Shown here: in pieces, positions 23,955 to 33,152 of the stretch | Numbering within the stretch: position 1 is the stretch's first letter | How the letters are laid out: the number at the start of each line of letters is the position of its first letter | Source: Bacillus haynesii | Lineage (GTDB): Bacteria; Bacillota; Bacilli; Bacillales; Bacillaceae | Reading direction: 5' to 3' | Length of the DNA stretch: 64,000 bases | Assembly (NCBI RefSeq): GCF_001969855.1 | Contig: NZ_MRBL01000024.1 | Span: 1 to 64,000, forward strand | Position numbers and translations under genes: made by a program | The notes under the pieces: generated by a model | Told to the model about the DNA's origin: nothing | What the model saw: the letters and a program-made list of their open reading frames with translations, nothing else | Databases searched by the model: none

Positions 23955-25745
23955 TCAGCTTCTCCCCTTTTGCTCAACTTTCAACTGAATACTGTTGGAC
24001 TTATAGATGATCTTCACTTTATACTTGCTTGGCAATCCCCTGGTCTCGATGGAAGAAAATGAGCCATGACGCTTGTGGAAGGTTATGATCGCCGATCCAT
24101 CAGCCGGTACGTAATTGTCCGTAAAATTGAGACGTAATGTTCCTTTCAATTTTGCTTTGCCTTTAATTTTCAGCTGATCTTTTTTGCCGCTGAGCTGAAG
24201 TTCAAGTATTCCTTTAGCAGATTGTTTGTAGTCTCCTCCGATGATCAGTTTTCCCGGCACATCTTCCCTAAGGGTGCCTCCGCCTAGAGAAACATCACCT
24301 CTCCCGAAAGCTGTCTCCGAACCGCCCTCAAGCGTCCCTTGATCAATCCGTGTACCGCCGGAATATGTATTATCCCCTTCCAGCTTCAATGTGCCTGTCC
24401 CCTTTTTGGTCAGCTTTCCAGCGCCTGAGATGTTATTGCGCCAGCGATCGGCAGTATGAAAGCCGCCTTTTGCAGCATCCATGGTTACAGTCACGTTTTT
24501 AGTAAAAGCACCATACCCATCTGCGGCGGAAAAGAGATTAAGCCTTCCCCATCCTTCTGCATCATCAAGAACAGGATAGCCGGACGGAAGACCGGTAGTG
24601 GCTAAAACCAAACGGCGCTGTTTTTTGTCAAGGTAAGGAAAACGTGTTTCCAGCAGGACTTCGGCTCCCTTTGGAACTGCCATTGGTTTAGCGGTTGTGT
24701 TCATTTGACGAAATCCATATGTCAATCGTTCCGTATATTGTTTTTTATTCATCTCATAATCGCTGTATCTGTCTTCAGCTGTACCGGATTTCGTTAATAA
24801 TTTACGATGGGCTTCATCATAAGCCGCTTTCTTTAATCTTTCATTGTCAGGATCAGACAGGATTGCAGCCGACAACGCCGTTGCCATGACCCGTCCCCCC
24901 ATGACGTCCAGCGGCGAATGCATACCGGCAACAATCCGGTTATGACCGAGTTCAGAAGCGCGGGTCAACAGCTCCTGATAACGCTCCGGTATCGCATAGG
25001 CCATGGCAAAAGCGCTGAGATATGCGGCGTTCGTATGTCCGCTTGGAAAACCTCCGTCTTTGTTCGGATCAGGATTGATGACGGGAATAAGCGTTGGAAC
25101 AATGATCAAATTGTCTTTCCAGCGAAACGGGCGGGGATAATTGAAATAGCCTTTAGCCGGATTCGATGAAGAATAGTTGCCGCGTAAAGTATTGACCAAA
25201 CTCACGACATTTCCAAGTTCAGAGCTGGTGCTGCCTGAATTGGTTCCTTCATCATGATATTTTCTAATCAAGGCATCTGCCGGGATACTGGTGATCGTTG
25301 TCGTCGCTCCAGCGTTCATCCGATAGACGTCAGCAAGCTTGCCGAGGCCGTCAATTATACTGTAGCTCTGGCTCCTCCGATCATCAAAATAGGCAGCATT
25401 TTCCTCAAGCATCGTGCGGTGTTCAGCAATATCCACGACTTTTTGAATGTTGGCATCCAGCACCCTGCTGTTCAGTTTAGTACCGGTATCCCACGTCTTT
25501 CCGGGAGTCCACAGTTTATTAAATTCGGAAAGCACCCCGATGACAGGATTGGATTCCACCGTCGTATTGGCAGAGATATTATTTTTGTAATGGTCTACGA
25601 AAAATCCAGAAGAGGGCGGCGGAGCTGCGGTTGTTGGTTTAGTTGCCGCGCTCGCATCGCCTACAATCGGGGAACTTAGAAGAAGTGCCACAGAACAGAC
25701 AGCTATCAGTAAATGCTTCCTCACCCTTAATCGTTTCATTCTCAC
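23955..25745 (-). CDS. Secreted PAP2-family acid phosphatase with autotransporter-type strand repeat
   Basis: 596 aa. Signal peptide ending ASA near residue 33. The PAP2/vanadium-haloperoxidase active site is split across GGFPSGHTNAAYLSAFAM (about 232-249) and ELGHNRIVAGMHSPLDVMGGR (about 266-286), giving the catalytic His residues. The C-terminal part has GAGKLTKKGTGTLKLEGDNT and TYSGGTRIDQGTLEGGS (about 440-475), a PATR-type passenger repeat usually found in Gram-negative autotransporters, followed by a beta-rich tail. GTG start at 25745 after GGGGAG; an ATG two codons on is the alternative. It is likely an extracellular phosphomonoesterase; the repeat probably serves as a beta-helix spacer. 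Monocistronic. Confidence 0.85.
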   Translation of the reverse strand: MRMKRLRVRKHLLIAVCSVALLLSSPIVGDASAATKPTTAAPPPSSGFFVDHYKNNISANTTVESNPVIGVLSEFNKLWTPGKTWDTGTKLNSRVLDANIQKVVDIAEHRTMLEENAAYFDDRRSQSYSIIDGLGKLADVYRMNAGATTTITSIPADALIRKYHDEGTNSGSTSSELGNVVSLVNTLRGNYSSSNPAKGYFNYPRPFRWKDNLIIVPTLIPVINPDPNKDGGFPSGHTNAAYLSAFAMAYAIPERYQELLTRASELGHNRIVAGMHSPLDVMGGRVMATALSAAILSDPDNERLKKAAYDEAHRKLLTKSGTAEDRYSDYEMNKKQYTERLTYGFRQMNTTAKPMAVPKGAEVLLETRFPYLDKKQRRLVLATTGLPSGYPVLDDAEGWGRLNLFSAADGYGAFTKNVTVTMDAAKGGFHTADRWRNNISGAGKLTKKGTGTLKLEGDNTYSGGTRIDQGTLEGGSETAFGRGDVSLGGGTLREDVPGKLIIGGDYKQSAKGILELQLSGKKDQLKIKGKAKLKGTLRLNFTDNYVPADGSAIITFHKRHGSFSSIETRGLPSKYKVKIIYKSNSIQLKVEQKGRS

Positions 25746-25858
25746 ATCATATCTCCCCTACTGTTAATCTTCTCTCAAAAATGCTTGTCCCAACCAGCAA
25801 GTTCTATATGATCGTATCGTAAATTTGTTAATCAAATGGCGTGATACTATTAATGTTT

Positions 25859-26021
25859 TGTTTTATTTCTCAACGTTCTTTCTAAACAGTTGAAAGATCG
25901 TGTAGACACAAACATCGGGTTGGAGGCACTGTCTGAGCATTTTTTAGATTCAAAGAAAAAGTGCAGGCCGCAAAGGATCTTAGTTATGTATCATGCTTGG
26001 AAGCGGGCGTGTTTAAAGTGA
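25859..26021 (+). pseudogene. Possible gene remnant
   Basis: An open frame with no usable start reads VLFLNVLSKQLKDRVDTNIG, then LEALSEHFLDSKKKCRPQ and RILVMYHAWKRACLK before a stop at 26019. It looks protein-like (charged, few rare residues) but has no ribosome site or promoter. It may be the tail of a lost gene. The rest of 25746-26101 holds only the upstream region of the phosphatase gene and a weak hairpin AGCTAGG/CCTAGCT near 26070-26093. Confidence 0.25.
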
Positions 26022-26101
26022 GAAAGATACCGGCCTAATAGGTAAATGAGAGACATTAAATATAAGAAGCTAGGATGAATAAAACCCTAGCTGTGATGAA
26101 G

Positions 26102-26623
26102 TCAAACTGATTTTCCCCATTTTCCAAATACCCTTCCTATTACAGCAGCATATGTAAGAACAAATGGCCATGTCACGACGAAGCATGTCAAAGACACCCA
26201 CTTCGGCAGGGCTGCTGTATAATGAAGGATTGTTGTTAAGAATGTTAAGCAAATTAAAGTAATCGTGACATATCGAACTGATTTTTCACTTCTCTTATAT
26301 TTTTCAATCAGAGTCGATCGATCAGTATATATCGGGGAAGTCCCGGGCGGAGCGGCAAAGACATGCATCCTATGCCGAGAACATACATGTTCCCAGCCTG
26401 CGGCTTCAAACATTTCGATATAACCCTCAAAGCTGTCTTCATCTATATCCTGATAATCAATGCTGTATGTTACATTCTTAGGCTCGCCTTTTTTCAGTTT
26501 ATATCCCATAAATGCAAACGAATCGAGCATCCAGCCCTTGCTGGCCATCTCACTGAGCTTTTTCATATCTTTTTCTTCCGAAAAGGCCAATCCTTCAGAC
26601 ATCATATATTTTGTTTGTTTCAT
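26102..26623 (-). CDS. DUF2812 domain membrane protein
   Basis: 173 aa. The N-terminal soluble domain (about 1-95; EEKDMKKLSEMASKGWMLDSF, YSIDYQDID, AAGWEHVCS) is DUF2812, and two C-terminal membrane spans (about 115-135 and 142-163) follow. Such proteins are almost always encoded next to a PadR regulator, as here (1 bp after the padR stop). Biochemical function is unknown; a role in membrane stress or as a co-sensor for the PadR partner is inferred from context only. Confidence 0.8.
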   Translation of the reverse strand: MKQTKYMMSEGLAFSEEKDMKKLSEMASKGWMLDSFAFMGYKLKKGEPKNVTYSIDYQDIDEDSFEGYIEMFEAAGWEHVCSRHRMHVFAAPPGTSPIYTDRSTLIEKYKRSEKSVRYVTITLICLTFLTTILHYTAALPKWVSLTCFVVTWPFVLTYAAVIGRVFGKWGKSV

Positions 26624-26624
26624 A

Positions 26625-26960
26625 TTAATCCCCTTTCAATTGTTGAAAAGCAAGCTCACCGTGTTCAGCCATCACTCTTCTGCGTTGAATTTCCTTTTTT
26701 AATAATTCTCGGCCATGCAGGGTTGTTCTGTACACTTTACGGCGCGGGTTGTCGTTGTCTAAAAGTTCAATAATCCCTTCCTGAAGTAATTTTTTTAGCA
26801 ATGTATATAAGGTAGCCGGACCGATAGCAAAGGAATGATCAGTCATTTCCTCTATTTCCTGCATGATGGAATATCCGTGCTTTGGCTCTAACAATGTTAA
26901 GACAATGTAATATGCCGGATCAGTGAGCTGATCCATCTCCTGACGACGTTGCTTTGGCAA
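26625..26960 (-). CDS. PadR-family transcriptional regulator
   Basis: 111 aa. Winged helix of the PadR type: DPAYYIVLTLLEPKHGYSIMQEI, FAIGPATLYTLLKKLLQEGII (recognition helix) and RRKVYRTTLHGRELL (wing). Start TTG at 26960 after GAGGTG; the next Met is nine codons in and less likely. First gene of the padR-DUF2812 pair. A perfect 19-bp palindrome 33 bp upstream is the probable autoregulatory operator. Confidence 0.88.
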   Translation of the reverse strand: MPKQRRQEMDQLTDPAYYIVLTLLEPKHGYSIMQEIEEMTDHSFAIGPATLYTLLKKLLQEGIIELLDNDNPRRKVYRTTLHGRELLKKEIQRRRVMAEHGELAFQQLKGD

Positions 26961-26992
26961 GTGGTCACCTCATTTCTTATATCAACAATAGA

Positions 26993-27011
26993 TATATCAT
27001 TTAATGATATA
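26993..27011 (-). promoter_or_regulatory. Probable PadR operator
   Basis: Perfect palindrome TATATCATT-T-AATGATATA, 33 bp upstream of the padR start, within the promoter region. The remaining stretch to 27199 shows nothing recognisable. Confidence 0.7.
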
Positions 27012-27199
27012 ATAAAATTTACCTTCTCGTTTGTCAATTATTTTTCTGAATTCAGTTAGTGACATTAGACTGAGACATAGCAGGACACGGAAGATTCGGG
27101 AAAACCGGCTAAAGAAATGAAAGATTTTACTAAATACATATCAAGAACTTCGAAAAATGGACAATCAACAATTAATTTTTCCTTAAAGCTATAAATATG

Positions 27200-27229
27200 A
27201 AAAAGAGCTGTCAAGAAAATCTCGACAGC
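27200..27229 (-). terminator. Terminator after the esterase gene
   Basis: GCTGTC (27207-27212) / GACAGC (27224-27229) stem with an A run at left giving CTCTTTTT on the minus strand, about 90 bp past the esterase stop. Confidence 0.55.
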
Positions 27230-27316
27230 CTAACTCTATAGAGAGGACAGATCTTAAAAATCCAGCCTCTCTCTTCTTTTTAAAACGCTTATGAACTTGA
27301 CCGAAATCCCTTACAT

Positions 27317-28156
27317 TTATTTATTTTCCTTCTCTAAAAACGCCATAACCGCTTTTGTCAGATTCTGCGCTTCTGCCGGTGCATCCGGAGAGCCGAACAT
27401 CTTATTTAAATCACTGTGAGATAAGCTGTTGACTTGATACACAAAATCCGTTGCCTTCGCTTTGTTTACGGTTTCCGCAAATTTGTAAACGGCAGGATCT
27501 TCCCAGCGAGTCACAAGATAGGCCGGCGGCAATTTTGAGTTGTTGATGTAGGAGAGCGGCGATGCATTTGTCCACACCTTTTCGTCGGTGCCAAACACTT
27601 TTTTATAAGACGGGATCGCTTCGATGAATCTTTTCATATCCAAGGGTCCATCTAAAACAACAATCGAATTGAGTGCGGATGGCGTGAGGCCGACACGATT
27701 TAAATATGTTGAATCCGCGGCAATTAAGCCGGCCAAGTGTCCCCCTGCCGAATGTCCCATGACATTGATTTTTGACGGATCGATTTGATACTCATCCGCA
27801 TGATCCATCACCCATTTGACAGCCTTGGCCGCATCATCAGCCATCTCATCATACTGAACATCGGGATGAAGCCGATAGTTGACAGATACAAAAACATAGC
27901 CGTTTTCTGTAAAAAATGCCGGCTTCGAAGCAGCCCTGCTTTTGTCGCCGCTTGTCCATCCTCCGCCGTGAAAGTAGATAAGAACGGGATGTTTTTCACC
28001 TTCGTTTGTCTGCGGTGTATAAATATCCAATGTTTGTCTGTCGTCTTTTGCATAATGAACATTTTCGGCATTCTTGTTAGCTGTACAGGCGAACAAGCTG
28101 ATACAGAGCATCGCCAATCCTGCCCATTTGATGAATCCTCTCAAATTAAAAAACAC
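27317..28156 (-). CDS. Alpha/beta-hydrolase lipoprotein (HSL/esterase type)
   Basis: 279 aa. Signal peptide and lipobox LFAC (Cys 24), so it is anchored outside the membrane. Oxyanion motif HGGGW (63-67) and nucleophile elbow GHSAGG (Ser 136) are those of the hormone-sensitive-lipase/BD-FAE esterase group; candidate acid and base lie in WEDPA and LSHSDLN near the C-terminus. It probably cleaves short acyl esters or acylated sugars. GTG start at 28156 with GAAAG upstream; no better start is seen. Monocistronic, terminator at 27200-27229. Confidence 0.82.
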   Translation of the reverse strand: MFFNLRGFIKWAGLAMLCISLFACTANKNAENVHYAKDDRQTLDIYTPQTNEGEKHPVLIYFHGGGWTSGDKSRAASKPAFFTENGYVFVSVNYRLHPDVQYDEMADDAAKAVKWVMDHADEYQIDPSKINVMGHSAGGHLAGLIAADSTYLNRVGLTPSALNSIVVLDGPLDMKRFIEAIPSYKKVFGTDEKVWTNASPLSYINNSKLPPAYLVTRWEDPAVYKFAETVNKAKATDFVYQVNSLSHSDLNKMFGSPDAPAEAQNLTKAVMAFLEKENK

Positions 28157-28407
28157 CTTTCTTCTTTAGCCAGTATATTTAAAACGCCTCACATAACATT
28201 CCGGGAATGCTCATCTGTTAAGCGGTTATAACAGGTGGCGGAACATTAACATATGTTTCTAATTATAAACAGAAACAAGAAACTTACAAATATTAAAATC
28301 AATAAGAAAAGGCAAAGTCTTTTATTGCCGCTGTACGGTAACCTGTGAGGAAAATATGAGAAGATGCACTCGTGGGAAAGCGAACCTGAGATTAAGCGTC
28401 AAGAAGA

Positions 28408-28433
28408 GTACTCCCCGTCATATCGGGGAGTAC
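28408..28433. terminator. Hairpin between P450 and esterase genes
   Basis: Perfect 10-bp stem GTACTCCCCG / CGGGGAGTAC, loop 6, T-rich on the + side (ATTTTTATG). It lies downstream of the P450 gene; nothing else was recognised in 28157-28548 apart from the short palindrome CATTCCGGGAATG near 28197. Confidence 0.55.
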
Positions 28434-28548
28434 GATTTTTATGAGCCTTGTAATAGATGAACGTCTCATAATCTGATGTTCTATTTTCAAGATGAAAACA
28501 TTCCATGCTTTTTCTTCGGCCGAAATGACAGATCGCAAATCCCATCAT

Positions 28549-29784
28549 TTAAAAAGATAATGGCAGTTCATCTAAAGCTCTCATCAAAAAGTTGCCTTTC
28601 CATTTGATCTGCTCCCTTTCGCCTTTGATCTCTATATGTTCAAAGCGGTGCAGCAAGGTCTGAATGGCGATTTTGGCTTCCAATCGGGCAAGCGGTGCGC
28701 CCAGGCAAAAATGGCTGCCATGGCCAAAGGCCAGGTGGCGGTTATCCTTTCTTTCAATATCAATACGGTCGGCATTCGGGAAGACCGTGTCATCACGGTT
28801 GGCCGAGGCTAATGAAATGATGATCACATCTTTTCTCTTCATCTCCTGTCCGTGCAATGTAAACGGTTCGGCCACCCAGCGCAGAGTGGTTAATTCCACG
28901 GGGCTGTAAAATCTGAGCGCCTCTTCAATGGCTGAGTCAATGAAATCGGGGTTTTGACGAAGCTTTTCCAGCTGATCTGGGTGGTTCAGCAAGGCAAAAG
29001 TCATATTGGTTATTAAGTTTACCGTTGTTTCATGTCCTGCAACGATAAGGAGCATAATCGTCGAATACAGCTCTTCTATGCTTAATGTCGTTCCTTCACT
29101 TTCTGCCTGAATTAATGCACTGACTAAATCCTCAGCCGGCTCGTCCCTTTTTTTGCGGACCAAATATTCCAGGTATTCAGCGAATTCGCCTATTTTATGC
29201 TTGTATTCCTCCAGGCTTTCGGGCGTGTCAGAAAAATCAATAACCGCCTGGGACCAAACTCTGAATTTTTGCCGATCTTCAAGCGGAATACCAAGCATCT
29301 CGCTGATGACAATGATCGGCAGCGGGAAAGCGAAGTCGTCTACAAGATTCATGGAATGATTCGGTTCTACTTGATCCAATAAAGAATCAGCGATTTTTTG
29401 GATTCTGTTCTCGAGCTGTAAAACCATCCGGGGAGTAAATGCTTTCTGTACAAGAGACCGCAAACGGCCGTGGTCGGGGGGATCTGAGTTGAGCATATGC
29501 TTTGATAAAGGTTCTTCATTTTCCAGAGCGGAGAAGTTCTCTAATTCTTCTTCAGTAAACACATTTTCGTAATTTTTCTTCATTCTTGCATCCTTTAATA
29601 TATGGACCGCATCATCGTACCTCGTAATGAGCCAGCCTTCGCCCAGATCCCCCATCGATACGGGATAGACAGGACGGGAAGCGCGTAATCGCTTGTAAAA
29701 TTCGTACGCTTCATCTTTAAATGCTGCAGAAGACAATTCTCTCTCAGTTAATATGGCGAAGCTCTCCTCTTGTTTTGAAGACAT
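28549..29784 (-). CDS. Cytochrome P450 (bacterial class I type)
   Basis: 411 aa from ATG at 29784 (GGAGGTAGG upstream; a 29-codon in-frame extension lacks a ribosome site). I-helix oxygen motif AGHETT, K-helix ExxR in IEEALRFYSP, haem loop FGHGSHFCLG with the axial Cys near residue 354. It is a soluble P450 of the CYP107/CYP109 kind, needing an external ferredoxin or flavodoxin and reductase; the YcgT-type reductase in this window is a conceivable partner but there is no link in the sequence. Substrate unknown. Its upstream DNA shares a 44-bp element with the TauE gene. Confidence 0.9.
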   Translation of the reverse strand: MSSKQEESFAILTERELSSAAFKDEAYEFYKRLRASRPVYPVSMGDLGEGWLITRYDDAVHILKDARMKKNYENVFTEEELENFSALENEEPLSKHMLNSDPPDHGRLRSLVQKAFTPRMVLQLENRIQKIADSLLDQVEPNHSMNLVDDFAFPLPIIVISEMLGIPLEDRQKFRVWSQAVIDFSDTPESLEEYKHKIGEFAEYLEYLVRKKRDEPAEDLVSALIQAESEGTTLSIEELYSTIMLLIVAGHETTVNLITNMTFALLNHPDQLEKLRQNPDFIDSAIEEALRFYSPVELTTLRWVAEPFTLHGQEMKRKDVIIISLASANRDDTVFPNADRIDIERKDNRHLAFGHGSHFCLGAPLARLEAKIAIQTLLHRFEHIEIKGEREQIKWKGNFLMRALDELPLSF

Positions 29785-29930
29785 ACATCCTACCTCCATC
29801 TCTATTTTTGTAAATAACAGCCTGCACCGGAATGATAAACCGCGATAGTGCGTTAGGCTATTCACATCCACTCATTCACAAATATTATAATTCCAGGAAA
29901 ACCCACATTCAATCGGCAATCAAGCGGGAG

Positions 29931-29974
29931 ATGTTCATTAATGAACACCTTCCGCATTCATTGTTTAGAAATGA
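29931..29974. repeat. Duplicated element, copy 1 (upstream of P450)
   Basis: Contains the 16-bp palindrome TGTTCATTAATGAACA (29932-29947) then ATTCATTGTTTAG. 39 of 44 bases match copy 2 at 31291-31334. It lies about 150 bp upstream of the P450 start. Elsewhere in 29785-30000 nothing was recognised. Confidence 0.75.
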
Positions 29975-29999
29975 GACGGGGAATGCAAAAAGAGGCATG

Positions 30000-30032
30000 A
30001 AAACAAGCTGAGACCGGCGCTATGCCGATCTC
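30000..30032 (-). terminator. Terminator after the TauE gene
   Basis: GAGACCGGC (30010-30018) / GCCGATCTC (30024-30032), one G-T pair, with a T-rich tail on the minus strand (TTGTTTTC). It lies about 200 bp past the tauE stop. Confidence 0.6.
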
Positions 30033-30227
30033 GCTATAAGTAAATTTAAAATAAAAAATCCTCTTAGTTTACTGTTCCTTTTCAAGGAACTGCAGTCTAA
30101 CAGGAGCCCTTCGGTTGTCCGATCGGAATGTATTCGTTTGTTGACGGCCTGAAGTTCTTCCCTTCTCTTGCTTATCGACTTCCGCATCTTTTTTAAAACG
30201 CTCATGATATCTGAAGCCTTCGGAGGA

Positions 30228-31115
30228 TTATTGATTTAATGCTTGAGCAGCTTGATCACTTGTTCTTATTTTTACAACAATATATACAATAGCTGATATC
30301 CAAACTGCGATGATTCCAATATAAATAGCCGGATATAATGCTGTTTGATCGATCCACGAATGGACAAGCGTTCTTGTGTTGACGAAGATGATCAGTCCGC
30401 CGACCAGAACGCCCATTAATCGGGTATGCACCTTCTGCACCAGCCAGGCGGCAATCGGAGCCGCAATAATTCCGCCAATCATCAATGCACCAACCCACAG
30501 CCAATTGACTTCTTCCCAGCCGAGAGAAATGAAAAATCCTAACGTTGCCGAAACGGCAATAGCAAACTCGCTTGTGTCAACAGTTCCCACTACTTTTCTC
30601 GCACTGACACCTTTTTTGGATAACAAAACTGGAGTGGCAATCGGCCCCCAGCCGCCCCCTCCGGTTGCATCAGCAAAACCCGCGATTAATCCCAGGGGAA
30701 CGGCTTTTTTTCTCGAAAGGCTGATACCGCTTTTTTGCTCTCCTATTTTAAACATGAATAGAAATCGAGTGAGCACATACACGCCGAGGACAAGCAGAAA
30801 CATTGAAATATAAGGTTTCGCAAGCTCGCCCGGAATGTTGCTTAAAAAGGAAGCGCCGAGAAATGCCCCGAGTGATCCCGGGATGACGAGTCGTTTGACC
30901 GTTTGTTTATCAACGTTTCCAAACTTTATATGCGACACACCGGATGCCGCGGTTGTGACGACTTCCGCCAGGTGAACGGATGCTGACGCAACCGCCGGTG
31001 CGATGCCGAAGGCAAGCAGCAATGATGACGATGTCACCCCGTACGCCATCCCTAAGGCGCCATCTATCAGCTGCGCAAATAATCCTATCAAGACAAATAC
31101 AATCAGCTTTTTCAT
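30228..31115 (-). CDS. TauE/SafE-family sulfite/anion exporter
   Basis: 295 aa from ATG at 31115 (GGGAGG upstream; a TTG six codons earlier is less likely). About eight membrane spans; family segments LIDGALGMAYGVTSSSLLLAFG (key GALGMAYG) and GLIAGFADATGGGGWGPI (key GFADATGGGGWG). TauE/SafE proteins export sulfite, sulfoacetate or related organosulfur anions. It is alone, with a 44-bp upstream element shared with the neighbouring P450 gene, suggesting one regulator for both. Confidence 0.85.
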   Translation of the reverse strand: MKKLIVFVLIGLFAQLIDGALGMAYGVTSSSLLLAFGIAPAVASASVHLAEVVTTAASGVSHIKFGNVDKQTVKRLVIPGSLGAFLGASFLSNIPGELAKPYISMFLLVLGVYVLTRFLFMFKIGEQKSGISLSRKKAVPLGLIAGFADATGGGGWGPIATPVLLSKKGVSARKVVGTVDTSEFAIAVSATLGFFISLGWEEVNWLWVGALMIGGIIAAPIAAWLVQKVHTRLMGVLVGGLIIFVNTRTLVHSWIDQTALYPAIYIGIIAVWISAIVYIVVKIRTSDQAAQALNQ

Positions 31116-31290
31116 GTTGGCCTCCCACTTCAATTGGTTTATTTTTATTGTTAAATATAATCTATACTATACCTACCTGTAAAGTACGAATTTTAAAAAA
31201 TATAAATTTTTTGTATTTTTCATCGACACCAGCAAAAAAGAGCATATGCATGCAAAATGAGCGCCTATCCCCCGGTCTTTTGTCTTATGG

Positions 31291-31334
31291 ATATTCATTA
31301 ATGAACACCTTCTGGAATCATTGTTTAGTAATGA
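31291..31334. repeat. Duplicated element, copy 2 (upstream of tauE)
   Basis: TTCATTAATGAACACCTTC followed by TCATTGTTTAG and AATGA; 39 of 44 bases equal to copy 1, exactly 1360 bp away and in the same orientation, about 180 bp upstream of the tauE start. No ORF is seen in 31116-31449. Confidence 0.75.
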
Positions 31335-31450
31335 AGTTTAATTTGAAAGGTTTCATCATGCATCTGCTCCTTTTGCGTTTCACTTACCCCAAAGCGAGCG
31401 AGGATGACAACTTTTAAAATGAACCGAGGAAGGGAAGAAAGCAAATTTGA

Positions 31451-31482
31451 ACCGCTCCCGATTGTCGGGAGCGGTATTTTTT
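31451..31482. terminator. Terminator near the end of xynB
   Basis: Perfect 11-bp stem ACCGCTCCCGA / TCGGGAGCGGT; T run on the + side, weaker on the minus side where xynB ends 12 bp away. Confidence 0.7.
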
Positions 31483-31486
31483 TGAC

Positions 31487-33094
31487 TCATAGCTCTTTGT
31501 ACATAAAGTAATCAAAATCGGCATGTTTATGTGCCCCGCTTGTATCTTGGCATTGCATTCCCACAAAAGCTCCGGTGAAGAATCCGCCTCCGCGCACATA
31601 ATCATCTGACAATTTTTTGGACTCCAACGGGATCTCAATGTTATACCAGTCTTTTTTATTAAAAGAATAGGAGTAATAATATGTTTCCCATTCGACATTT
31701 ACTCTTAAATAAACATATTGTATGTCTCGCGGTATGACAATTTTGTCTTTTATCGGCTGTGAAAATGAAAAATTATCGCATATCGTTAATTCCAAAATGC
31801 GCCCAAGGTCTTCATCATAAGTCACTTGAAGAGCCGTCCAGTTCTCGGTATTGTAGTAATTCACCAGTCCCGCGGCTTGCTGAAAGGTCTCCGGGTTGAA
31901 ATCAACAGCAGTCTCCGCTATAAAATGGAGGTTTTGCCAACGCCTCGCTACAAGCGCCTGGGTAAATGTGGATGTTAGCGATTCACGTCCATATAAACGT
32001 AAATGATTCGGCCTTTCAGTCAATGAGCCTAATTCTTTCGTAAAGGGAATCCGCAATGTCTGAAAGTTAATATTTAAGGTCCGATCAGCAAATTGATCGA
32101 CTTCCTGATATGTCGATGGGAACTTGGTTTCAACTATGCGGGGCGCTTCCACCTCCACCTTCCCCTCTTTTCCGCCTACCACATAAGGCCATTCGTCTTT
32201 CCACTCCAATTTTTGAATCGCGGTTTCTCTTCCCAAAGGACAATATCCTCGTTGGTGAATAACCGAGTCATCATCAGGGTGAATAGGACGCCCGGTTAAA
32301 TGGGCTAAATACCATTCGCCTGTATGCGTTTCCACAATTGATGCATGTCCGCATTTCTGCAACGGATTCCGAGGTTCGTGCCAAGACGTCAAAATTGGAT
32401 TGTCGGGGTGAGTTTCATATGGTCCTTCGATATTTTTTGAACGGGCAATTGTGGCGGCATGTTCAAAACGGGTCCCGCCTTCCGCCGTCAATAAGTAGTA
32501 ATAATCCCCGATATGATAAAGGTGCGGTGCTTCAGTTAGTTTAATATCTGTGCCTTCAAAAATGATTTTCGGATGATGGATAAGTTTTTTTTCGCGCACG
32601 GAAAATTCCTGCATCACAATGCCTCCGAATGAATGGCGGCCGATCCGGTGATCCCACAGCATATTTAATAAATATTTTTTTCCGTCGGCATCATGGAACA
32701 ATGAAGCATCAAAGCCGGAACTATTTAGTTTAATCGGCTCCCCCCAATCCCCATCAACGGTTTCGCAAGTAACTAAATAGTTATGGCAGTCTTTCCAGGC
32801 TCCATCCACAACTTTTACGTCTGTATATATAAGCCAGAACTTTCCATCACTGTAACTTAGACAAGGCGCCCATACACCGCCTGAGTTGGGATTCCCTTTC
32901 ATATCCAATTGCGAAACCCTCTGCAACGGATGTGCAACTAAATGCCAATTCACTAAATCTTTTGAATGATGGATTTGCACTCCTGGAAACCATTCGAAGG
33001 TGGATACTGCGATATAATAATCTTCCCCTACTCTGCATATGGATGGATCGGGGTTGAAACCTTTAAGCACCGGATTGATAATCTTCATCTTCAT
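31487..33094 (-). CDS. xynB: Beta-xylosidase, GH43
   Basis: 535 aa, the length of B. subtilis XynB. It cleaves xylo-oligosaccharides to xylose in the cytoplasm (no signal peptide). Five-bladed propeller residues: [14 protein letters not shown] with the general-base Asp (about 16), [14 protein letters not shown] with the pKa-modulating Asp, and LTEAPHLY with the acid Glu (about 188). The C-terminal half (about 325-535) is the beta-sandwich (DUF1349/GH43_C2) seen in this subfamily. It lies 58 bp after xynP on the same strand, giving a xynPB operon under the XylR-type operator at 34791-34825. Confidence 0.95.
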   Translation of the reverse strand: MKMKIINPVLKGFNPDPSICRVGEDYYIAVSTFEWFPGVQIHHSKDLVNWHLVAHPLQRVSQLDMKGNPNSGGVWAPCLSYSDGKFWLIYTDVKVVDGAWKDCHNYLVTCETVDGDWGEPIKLNSSGFDASLFHDADGKKYLLNMLWDHRIGRHSFGGIVMQEFSVREKKLIHHPKIIFEGTDIKLTEAPHLYHIGDYYYLLTAEGGTRFEHAATIARSKNIEGPYETHPDNPILTSWHEPRNPLQKCGHASIVETHTGEWYLAHLTGRPIHPDDDSVIHQRGYCPLGRETAIQKLEWKDEWPYVVGGKEGKVEVEAPRIVETKFPSTYQEVDQFADRTLNINFQTLRIPFTKELGSLTERPNHLRLYGRESLTSTFTQALVARRWQNLHFIAETAVDFNPETFQQAAGLVNYYNTENWTALQVTYDEDLGRILELTICDNFSFSQPIKDKIVIPRDIQYVYLRVNVEWETYYYSYSFNKKDWYNIEIPLESKKLSDDYVRGGGFFTGAFVGMQCQDTSGAHKHADFDYFMYKEL

Positions 33095-33152
33095 TCCTCC
33101 TCACGGTTGTCTTTAAAATGTAAGCCGGTAATCGTATTCCCACTGAAATTCT

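Noticed and set aside
30020-30205. 61-codon minus-strand frame after tauE (MSVLKKMRKSISKRREEL...)
   Set aside because: The ribosome site is weak and the stop lies inside the terminator hairpin; composition is not convincing. Not listed as a gene, though a basic small protein cannot be excluded.
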